Below, piece after piece: positions 55,806-64,000 of a stretch of DNA of 64,000 nucleotides. How positions within the stretch are numbered: the stretch's first letter is position 1; each line of letters begins with the position of its first letter. This stretch comes from Meconema thalassinum (Eukaryota > Arthropoda > Insecta > Orthoptera > Tettigoniidae): assembly GCA_946902985.2 (NCBI GenBank), contig OX336388.2, positions 125,465,894 through 125,529,893 of the forward strand, given 5' to 3'. The position numbers and the translations under genes were made by a program. The notes beneath the pieces were generated by a model, which saw nothing but the letters and a program-made list of their open reading frames with translations, was not told the origin of the DNA and searched no databases.

Positions 55806-58011
55806 AAGGATATTCTGTATGATTACACCCCAAAGGTTTCTGGTAGTGTAGACACAGCTGATGGATCCGTAGTTAGTGTATGTGGTATGGGAAGTGTGCT
55901 TATGAAGCTATCTGACAAGTGTGGAGGTTCTTTTCTGAAACTGAAAAGAGTGTTGTATGTCCCAGGTCTTCAAGACAATTTAATATCTGTAGGCCAATTT
56001 GACAGGAAAGGTGCAGTCGTAACCATTAAAGATAGCAAAGTTGTATTGTCAGATCATGAGGGTATATTCCTTACGGGTGAGGCCGTTGGAAATATGTATG
56101 AGGTAAATTGTGATTATTTTATGGTAGAACAAGGGAAAGAATTTGCTTGTAATGACGAGGTGGGCGTTGTGTATGCTAAGAGCAACAAAGCTGTAACTAG
56201 CGGAATATGGCATCAGCGTTTTGGCCATGCTCTGAACATTCCAGATCCTGATTTTATACCCAAAGAAAAAGAATCTTGATTGTGATACTTGTAAACAAGG
56301 TAAAATGAAAAGACTTAAATTTAATGAAAGAGATCATGTATCTCAGAAGCCATTAGATGTTGTGTTCTCTGATGTATGCCAGCTAGAGCACCCATCGATT
56401 GGAGGTAGCAAATATTTTATTACATTTACTGATGATTGTGCCAGATTCTCATATGTAAGGTTCCTTAAGCATAAGAGTGATGCATTTAATGAGTTTCTCA
56501 AGGTTAAGGCCCTAATGGAGACAGCACAAGGGACCAAGTTGAAATCTTTCCATTCAGACAACGGTGGAGAGTATTTAGGTACAGAGTTTTGTAACTATCT
56601 TGAAAAGGAAGGTATTGTTCGTAGGTTAACAATGGCTTACTCTCCCCAACAGAATGGCGTTGCTGAACGCCTCAACCAGCAACTTCTCACCACTAGTAGG
56701 TGCATGCTCATTCAGTCAGGCATGCCAGTTCAATTTTGGGGGGAAGCCATCAGCACAGCCTTCTATATAAAGAATAGGTGTGTGTCATCAACTGTAAAGA
56801 ACATCCCATTTGAACTGTGGACGAGTAGAAAGTTGTCAGACCAGGAATTGCTTATGTTAAAATCATTTGGTTGTAAAGTTTGGATCCATAAACGTAATGT
56901 GGAAAAGTTAGTGCCAAGGGCAAATGTTGGTGCAATGCTAGGGTACCCCGATGACTCGAGGGGCTACCGTGTATGGGACATCGAAAAGAAATGTGTCATT
57001 AAATCCAGGAATGTAGAATTTGTTGAAGATATATTTCCGTTTTCTGTAAAAGCCCAGGAAAAACCTGAAACTCAGATAGATTGTGAACCTAGAACAGTTG
57101 GAGAAGTGTTTGTCGAGCAGAAAGATTGTGGAGGTGACGTGTTTGAACACGAAGTAGCCGAATCAGGAAATGAAAATTCTGTAACAAGTGATAGTGATGC
57201 CTCTTTGTCAGATTCTGATGTAATAGACTCTCCATTACAGCCTGAACACACAGTATTACGCAGGTCGAGTAGAGAGAGAAAACGTCCCAGTAAGTGTGTG
57301 TGTTGTAATGAAGTCAAGGTCAAATGTCGCATTGTCATGTTGAGGTCAGAATATAACGATCCGGTGTCTTTTCAAGAAGCCACCTCACGAGATGACAAAG
57401 ATAAATGGTTTGAAGCAATGAACCAAGAGATTGCCCTCTTGGAAAAACATAATGTGTGGACACTTGCAGAAGATTTAGTTGGCAAGACTGTCATAGGCAC
57501 CAAATGGGTGTATAAAACTAAACGAAACCAAGAAGGTGAAGTACTTAGGTATAGAGCACGTTTAGTAGCTCAAGGTTTCAGTCAGATAAAGGGTACTGAT
57601 TTCCTTGAATCCTACAGTCCTGTGGTAAAAAGGAAAACTATTAGGACCCTTATAGCCATAGGAGTAGAGCGTGAATGGGATAAATGTCACTTGGCCATTG
57701 TATCGGCATACCTTAATAGCAAAATTAAGGAAACTGTATTTGTAAATCAACCAGAAGGTTTTCGCAGTGTAGAATACCCAGAATATGTGCTAAAACTCAA
57801 CAAGAGTATTTGCGGTTTATGTCAAGCTGGTAAAGATTGGCACAATTGTATCACTGCACAACTTGTCAAGCTTGGCTTAAATCAAAGCGAATGTGATCCA
57901 TGTCTGTATTTTAGCCCAGATCATGACCTGTATGTTGCCCTTTGCTACCATACAAGGAATGATATGCAAATGTTTGTTGTTAGTGTAAGGCTAGTTATGT
58001 ATTTTTTTTAA
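55806..58011 (+). pseudogene. Copia protease end, integrase and truncated RT
   Basis: In frame after the TAG, protease (55887-56279) continues to a stop with the integrase HHCC start (GIWHQRFGHA); a frameshift near 56275 follows. The integrase core is open: D in FSDVC (56371-56373), D in FHSDNGGEY (56557-56559) and E in GVAERLN (56665-56667), 35 residues between the last two. The RT fingers (GTKWVYKTKRNQEGEV, RYRARLVAQGFSQ) and part of the palm are present. The catalytic YVDD and everything after are replaced by about 30 unrelated codons ending at 58011. Confidence 0.88.
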
Positions 58012-58052
58012 GTTTTTTTTTTTTTTTTTTGCAATTTGTGAATGGGGGGAAG

Positions 58053-58279
58053 TGTGAGTTTACATTCACAAATTCTCATAGTGTGTTTCTTTTGTTTTTG
58101 GTATTTCTCATAGTGTTCTTCTTTTGTTTTTGTATACCGTACAAGTCAAATGTACTTTTTTGAATATAACCGTCTGTTTCCGGTTGTGACCAATGGATGT
58201 CGGTGTTTGTTTCTTCTCCCATCAATTTGGAGTTTAGAACTGTATTTAGTAAACCCTTTTTGCTAATTATTTTATGACA
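58053..58279 (+). repeat. Copia 3' LTR (227 bp)
   Basis: Nearly identical to the 5' LTR: one substitution (58062) and one extra G after TTTTTG at about 58099-58101. Confidence 0.95.
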
Positions 58280-58312
58280 GAAAATACTTACAACAAGGTT
58301 GACACAACTGAT

Positions 58313-60662
58313 CTTCTTCTACTTCTTCTACGCGATCAGGCCCAGTGGACCGCGCGCTGCTACAAGTTCCCTTCTCCATCGTCTCCTATCCATAGCTGCC
58401 ATCCGCCAACTGTCTACGGGTATCGCTGCCTGTTGCAGATCTTCATGGAGTCCATCACTCCACCGCTTCCTTGGTCTCCCTGGTGGTCTTCTTCCTGTGG
58501 GGATGAAATCCAGTAGCTTCCGTGGCCATCGGTGGTCTTCCATCCGGGCTACATGTCCAGCCCACTGCAGTCTTCTGGTTTTGATGGTTCCAGCTATGTT
58601 GGCATCATGGTACAGGTCTTCTACTTCATGATTGTGTCTAATCCTCCATTCACCCGTGTGTACATCCCTCACTGGTCCGAAGATCTTCCGAAGAACTTTT
58701 CTTTCAAAAAACGAGTAGTTTATGAAAGTCCTGTTTTCGGATACTCCATGTCTCACATCCATATAGTACAACGGGTTGGATCAGAGTTTTATACAAACGA
58801 ATTTTGAACTGTCTGGAGAGACTTCTGGACCGAAGAAGCTGTGCTAAGCTGTAGAGAGTTCGGTTTCCTGCTTGGATCTTGGCGTTGATTTCTGCCTCAC
58901 ATGATGAGTTCTCCGTGAAAAGCGATCCTAGGTACTTAAATTCATGGACCCTCTTGTAGGACTGGTCCCCTACCCGGAGTGACTGTAGTTGCCCAAAAAC
59001 GTGGCCTTGCCCACGAGTCATATTGAGGTACTCCGTCTTGGTTTCATTCACGATTAGCCCAAATTTGTTGGCAGCTGCCTTGAGTGCTCTGGTCATTTTC
59101 CTCAACTCTTCCTGAGAGCTGGAGAGTAAACTGATATCTGCGTAGGTAAGGTATGCTAGGTTCTTCCCTTCGACTTGGATTCCTTCAAAATTCTCTCGAA
59201 AGGTCTCACGTATGATCTTCTCCAAGGCAAAATTGAGCAGTGTAGGAGATAGACCGTCTCCTTGCCTGAGACCCGTCAAAATTTCAAAATTCTCCGTCAC
59301 TCGATTTCCCATTTTTATCTTACCGCGTGTTTCGCTCAGGCAGATCGCTACCAAGTTGATGAGTTTCTCGGCCATTCCAAACTCTCTTAGGCAGCTGAGT
59401 AGGCTCTTTCGGTGTATGCAATCATAGGCCTTCTTGAAATCTACGAATAACACGTGGAGTTCTTTGCCATATTCGCCCAGTTTTTCAGTAAGCTGTCGGA
59501 GAACGAAGATATTATCTACTGTGGAACGCCCCAGCCGAAGGCCTCCCTGGTAATCACCAAGCACTGATTCTGCCACTGGTTGAATTCTATCTATGAGGCA
59601 ATTGGACAAGATCTTGTAGCAGACGTTAAGCAGGGCGATTCCTCGATAGTTATCACATTTCAATTTGTCACCCTTCTTATAGATTGGACAAATCAGAGGT
59701 GTTTTCCATTCTGACGGTAGTTCTTCTTTGATCCAGATTGCTTGTATCAGCCTGTGCAGTTTTTCTGTTAGTTTCTCTCCTCCTTCCTGGATCATCTCGG
59801 TCTGTATTCCATCTTCACCCGGATTTTTATTCTTCTTGAGCCGTTTGATCTGGATTTTGATCTCACCCAAAGTAGGTGGCAGATAATCCAAGTCGACTGT
59901 GGTTGGAGACTGGAATTCAAATACTATTTCAGGGTCTTCGCAATTGAGAAGCTGGTCGAAGTACTCCTTCCATCTCTTGGCGATATCATAATCGTTGGTC
60001 AGAATTTTGTCACTAGAATCTTTGACAAATTTCTGTCTCGACTGTTAACCTTTGCTAAAATACTTCACCTTTTGAAACATTTCCCTGGTATTGTTTCCTC
60101 TGAAGTCTGCTTCTGCCACAACGATGATGCCCTTGACATATTTCCTCATTACCCTTCTCAGAGTTGCTTGGGTAGCCCTGCGAACCTCCTCAAATCGTTC
60201 TTTACCCTGCGCCAGATCAGTCTCCTGCAGGCACTTATTCCTGGCTTCCTTTCTCTGTTCCAGAGCAACTGTACATTCCTTTCCAAACCAGATCTTCCTG
60301 CCTACTGTGTCTCCCTTGATCGTCTCCTTTGCTGTAGGAGTCAGTGAGCTTTGAATCTTTTCCCAAATTTGTTCAGGGTCTTCGCTCACGTCCAGTTCAC
60401 TGAGTGCTTCAATGCGGTTGTTCAGTTGCAGATGATATTCTGTCTTTATGGCTTCATCCTTTAGTTTTTCAACACGGTATCTCTCAACCTTCTTTACCTT
60501 GGCCCTGATCCCTCCTTTACACTGAACTTGTAAGTGGCCTCTGACCAGAAAGTGGTCACCTCCACACTCTGCACCCCGTGTCGTCTTAACATCGGACACC
60601 CATCTCTTGGTTTGTAGACCAATAGCGACATGATGTATCTGATTTATTATTCTCCCATCTGG
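58313..60662 (-). mobile_element. LINE G: minus-strand LINE inserted in LINE F
   Basis: 13-bp TSD tgacacaactgat at 58300-58312 and 60663-60675. 5'-truncated within the endonuclease domain (SPDGRIINQIHHV, about 60660-60600). One frame runs from the truncation through RT with a single stop (60042-60047), to 58704. The motif reads AYLTYADISLL, so the second catalytic aspartate is replaced by isoleucine (59143-59154). A frameshift near 58770 leads into the C-terminus (RRLQWAGHVARM, GRPRKRW). The tail at 58313-58330 is GAAGAAG-like on the minus strand. Dead, but little decayed. Confidence 0.9.
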
Positions 60663-60675
60663 TGACACAACTGAT

Positions 60676-61715
60676 AGACGATAAAGTTCCGGAAGAGCAG
60701 TTTGGCTTCCGCAAGCAGAGATCGTCACTGCAAGCTGTCAATTACTTGCTCGACATTATACAGGACACTACAAGCCTTCCAAAACAGAAAGTATATGCAG
60801 TCTTCATAGACTTCTCTAAGGCCTTCGACCGCATTAATAGAAGCATACTAGTAAAGTAACGCATATAAATGATTGGTCTGGAGCACCACTACATCATCAG
60901 ATTGATTAAGGATATTCTACATAACAACCAGGTAGAAATAGATGACGGAATAACAATATCTAATCCTATCGATCAAACAATGGGAGTGCTTCAGGGTGAC
61001 CCTGTCCTCTTCTATTTAATGTCACGACTGCAGATGTGGTATGTCTCTTACGTTCCCAGAAAGTAAAATTCATCATTTATGTCGATGATATGGTTCTGAC
61101 CTCGTCGTCAAGAGAAGAGCTACAAGACAGCTTGTATCAACTTGCAATATGGGCCCAAAACAACGATCTTGATATAAACCTTCAGAAAACGGTAACAATG
61201 ATATTCAGAAAGGGCGGAAGAACAGCCAAAGATGACATTCTTTACCTTAGAGATGAACCTTTGCTTCAAACCAGTCATTATAAATATCTAGGCATTACTT
61301 TGCAAATTTAAAGGGAAATTATTTACACGTCACATCAAAGATAAAAATAATGATCTGTGCTGTCAGATCAATTAACGACATTAGTCATCTCAGGGATATG
61401 TCATTGCAATCGGCACTGAGACTCTTTAAAGCAAAAATTACACCATTTGGAACGTATGGATTGGATATAATATGGTTAATTTAAGCAAAAATAACCTGAA
61501 AGACTTAGAGAAAGTGAAAGCCTTATTCTTAAAAAAAATGTATATATTAAGGAGCGCTCGAAAGAGCATTAATTACAAGCTAAGTGAGTAAAACATAACA
61601 CTGAAATATCTTTTACCCGAATGGGTATTAGTTTTCACTATAATCAGACAAAGATTTCGTCCTTGTTATAAATGCATCTCGCATGTATTACCCAATAATA
61701 TACAGGATCATTTTT
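60676..61715 (+). mobile_element. LINE F, part 2: RT palm and C-terminus
   Basis: Continues after the short bridge 58285-58299. FGFRKQRSSLQAV, then motif A VFIDFSKAFDRINR (about 60800-60845), motif B MGVLQGDP (about 60980-61005), and the active site IYVDDMVL (YVDD at 61078-61089) in shifted frames; stops and frameshifts lie at about 60858 and 61060. The C-terminal relic is readable to YKCISHVLPNNIQD (about 61663-61708). It is interrupted again at 61716 and resumes at about 63345-63425. Confidence 0.8.
61664..61715. repeat. 52-bp direct repeat flanking the 61716-63344 insert (left copy)
   Basis: TGTTATAAATGCATCT..., repeated at 63345-63396 with one mismatch. Both copies are the C-terminal coding end of LINE F. 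Confidence 0.8.
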
Positions 61716-63061
61716 ACTTTAACTCAACACTTTTTATTCTTTACCAGCATTCGTACAATATGACGGTCACAACACCAAGGAATAATAACATAAAAAACAA
61801 GTGAACATAATCAGATGCAACAACTCCCCCGTCTAAGCTAGAGCCAATTTGAGATTAAGTCTATCAGGTTTCTTTCCAACTCTAGAACTACGACGTAACT
61901 CAGGAACTTCCTGATTAGCAGGGTGGACGGGTTCAACATGTGGTTCGGGTAGGACTACTGCACTTATTTTATCTTTTGGAGGAGTTAGTGGAAACAAAAT
62001 CTCAGGAGTGTTACCATCATCAGGATCAGACCATAAATCAAATGCATCATCAGTCATTGGTGCAGACATTGCACTAGTTCCAGGAATGGCACAATTATTA
62101 GCAGATCTAAATGGCAGGAGTTGATCTACATGTTTCCTGTGAGAGATACCGTTAGCGTCTCTCACAACATACATAACGTTTCGTTCCCGTTCATTTATTA
62201 TACCTTTCTCCCAGGAATCAGTTTTATTAACAATTCTCATACATACCAGGTCTCCTATCTGGAATGAGCGTGTTTTGTCCATCAATAGCTTAGGTCTACT
62301 TTTAGGTTGGACATCAAAGAACTTAACCGAACTTAATCTAGTCCTCAGACCTCTACCAAACATAAGCATAGCTGGGCTTTGACATGTGGAAGCATGTTCA
62401 GAATTACGATAAGCAAGCAACCAAGTAGGCTATACAGTTTATCTATGGTGGTTGTTTCATCGAATTTGCTGGCTTTTAATGCATGCTTGAAACTTTGGAC
62501 ATCTCTCTCTGCCTGCCCATTAGAGTTTGGGTGGTAAGGAGCAATTGTCAAATGCCTAATACCATTTTTGGCACAAAAAGATTTAAAATCATCACTGATT
62601 AATTGGGGTCCATTATCAGACACAATAACTCTAGGCAACCCAAATTGAGCAAACAAAGGGATCAAAGCATCAACCAAGGCTGATGTTGTAGTAGGTGACA
62701 TTTTGATAACTTCTGGCCATTTACTATAGCCATCGACTACAATCAAGTACATGGCTTTGGAATATTCTGCAAAGTCGATATGGAGTCTTTACCAAGCCTC
62801 CCTGGGCCATTCCCATGGGTGGTAGGGAGCTTTAGCTGGTGAGTTACTAAACCTGGAACATCCATTACAATTATCAGTAATTAAGCCTATTTCTTTATCT
62901 AATCCAGGCCACCATACGAAGCTACGGGCAAGAGCCTTCATTTTAGTAATCCCTAAATGACCTGAGTGGAGTTCTTTCAAAATCTGGGGTCTTAAACTAG
63001 CTGGAATAGAGAGAGGCAACAGGCAGTGTCGCCACTCTACTACGCGCACAATCACTTGCAA
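61716..63061 (-). mobile_element. Second Ty3/gypsy relic: integrase region only (K02A2.6-like)
   Basis: Minus strand. An H2C2 zinc-binding part (63061-62789) has LHSGHLGITKMKALARSFVW and CNGCSRFS. An integrase core has HIDFAEYSKA just past a TAA near 62788, VSDNGPQLISDDF, and the glutamate in NGQAERDV (62752-62345). A C-terminal tail (62420-61833) has a basic PELRRSSRVGKK end. A G-rich purine tract and TGTTGCATCTGA, perhaps the 3' LTR start, follow at about 61835-61815. No gag, protease or RT is present, and the 5' half is missing. Confidence 0.82.
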
Positions 63062-63326
63062 CTACAAAGTATAACAAATATTCCTAAGTAAATACACTAT
63101 ATTCTTTAAGGGTAGGTACAATTTATTGATTTATATCTTTAACTTTGTAGTTTACAGTATCTAACTACTGTTTACTTGTTTTATATTAAATTTGAAATAA
63201 ACCAAAGTAATTATTATGTAGCTGGCTATTTATAATTTTTTTACAATTAATACCCGGATTTTTTTTTTAGTTTGGAAAATGTGGGTAGCCCGGGCCTACC
63301 CGGCCTATCCGCTGGAGCCGCCACTG
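63062..63326 (-). mobile_element. hAT-like terminus joined to the gypsy relic
   Basis: The complement of the end at 63326 reads CAGTGGCGGCTCCAGCGGAT followed by GGCCGGGTAGGCCCGGGC, typical of one class of hAT ends. It is AT-rich inside. Its other terminus was not found, so the element is partial. Confidence 0.5.
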
Positions 63327-63344
63327 GTTTATCCTCGTCGCCAC

Positions 63345-63396
63345 TGTTATAAATGCATCTTGCATGTATTACCCAATAATATACAGGATCATTTTT
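63345..63396. repeat. 52-bp direct repeat (right copy)
   Basis: Second copy of 61664-61715; the LINE F reading continues beyond it for about 30 bp (DHFWPIFNFEK). Confidence 0.8.
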
Positions 63397-64000
63397 GGCC
63401 AATTTTCAATTTTGAAAAAATAGGCTTATGAGATCACCTTTTGTCCGTGTGTGTGTGTGTGAGGTGTGTGTGTGTGTCCCCTAATAAAATCTAAACGGCT
63501 GGAGCGATTTCAATGAAACTCGGTAAGTTTATAGCACTATTCCGGGCGACCTCGAACGAGCCCTTCAAATTTTGTTACGTCTCACCAATCCAACATGGCG
63601 GCTGTGCGAAATATTTCACCAACATTCAATATCTCCGAAACTATTCCCGATATCACCCTGGATTTTTTTTACGGTAATGAAGGGAACTACTAAAAGTTCA
63701 CCTATGTAACTTTTGAAAAACTTGTAACAACAAAAACAACATGGCGGCCACGCGAATTTGCGACATTTAAATAGACGTTTCTCGTGATTTAACCAACCAA
63801 ACGCAATAGAACTTGGTACAGTATATGCTTATACGCATTGTAATGCACCGACATCTAACTTAGTTCAATTGTTTACATAACCACAAGATGGCGGATGTGC
63901 GAAATATTTCACTGGCATTCTATATCTCCGAAACTATTAGCGTTATCACCCTGAAATTTTGTACGGATATAAAGGGCACTACTGGAAGTTCAACTATGAG
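63397..64000. repeat. Dinucleotide run and a ~293-bp repeated module
   Basis: GT repeats at 63447-63477 (one interruption). A module with ATGGCGGCTGTGCGAAATA and ATATCTCCGAAACTATT starts at about 63592 and again at about 63885 (offset 293 bp), with an intermediate partial copy around 63739. The second copy runs off the window. No coding signal. Confidence 0.6.

Larger units (their letters stand above)
54162..58279 (+). mobile_element. Ty1/copia retrotransposon, young but lacking the RT active site and RNase H
   Basis: LTRs of 226 and 227 bp (54162-54387, 58053-58279) differing by one substitution and one inserted base. Perfect 5-bp TSD gaaaa at 54157-54161 and 58280-58284. The primer-binding site (GGTTATGAGCCCAG, from 54388) matches the copia initiator-Met type, and a G-rich polypurine tract (GAATGGGGGGAAG) precedes the 3' LTR. 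Coding capacity ends within RT: the YVDD region and the entire RNase H are absent, replaced by an unrelated short stretch and a T-rich tract (about 58003-58030). Total 4.1 kb against about 5 kb for complete copias. Confidence 0.95.

Noticed and set aside
1..64000. CRISPR arrays, toxin-antitoxin pairs, phage or prokaryotic operons.
   Set aside because: No such repeats, gene spacing or ribosome-binding patterns; all content is eukaryotic TE sequence.

Overview
The window is eukaryotic, AT-rich and almost entirely transposable-element (TE) sequence. I find no confident host gene, no tRNA or rRNA gene, and nothing prokaryotic (no operons, CRISPR arrays or phage). The mix of hAT, Tc1/mariner, LINE, tRNA-derived SINE, BEL/Pao, Ty3/gypsy and Ty1/copia elements fits an arthropod. 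Several SINE types resemble ones I associate with large insect genomes, perhaps polyneopteran/orthopteran; that placement is low-confidence inference.

Layout. 1-5.5 kb: a LINE fragment, hAT-like non-autonomous elements and a SINE with a perfect 21-bp target-site duplication (TSD). 6.1-9.3 kb: a structurally complete hAT transposon with an uninterrupted 713-codon transposase, inserted in the promoter of an older SINE. 9.3-16 kb: gene-poor, with an 18-bp-TIR element, small duplications and a full-length SINE. 16-18.2 kb: a dead Tc1-like element and a hAT miniature element. 18.4-27.6 kb: a degenerate minisatellite cut into five blocks by LINEs, a SINE and a 349-bp-arm foldback; the first LINE carries a hAT miniature element that carries two more LINE copies. 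27.6-36.5 kb: inverted-repeat elements, LINE tails, SINEs, a gutted mariner, a Tc1-like element with both ends, and a hAT relic. 36.5-53.2 kb: a Ty3/gypsy element containing a BEL/Pao element (itself containing a hAT miniature element) and a TTF-finger hAT (itself containing a palindromic mariner). 53.2-63.4 kb: one LINE split by a copia element, another LINE, and a gypsy/hAT chimera. The end holds a repeated low-complexity module.

How it fits together. Most insertions have readable boundaries (TSDs, TIRs, LTRs, restored reading frames), so the order of events can be read: gypsy before BEL before its hAT miniature element; gypsy before TTF-hAT before mariner; the split LINE before copia and before the inserted LINE. 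Nearly all coding regions are broken. The exceptions are the hAT transposase at 6449-8590 and, partly, the gag-protease of the young copia. Nothing here amounts to a new cellular system. The notable material is structural: an apparently intact hAT, a copia lacking its polymerase active site but with near-identical LTRs, a gypsy whose two ends do not belong together, and mariner/foldback elements with long palindromic arms. All comparisons were made by eye; no database search was run.
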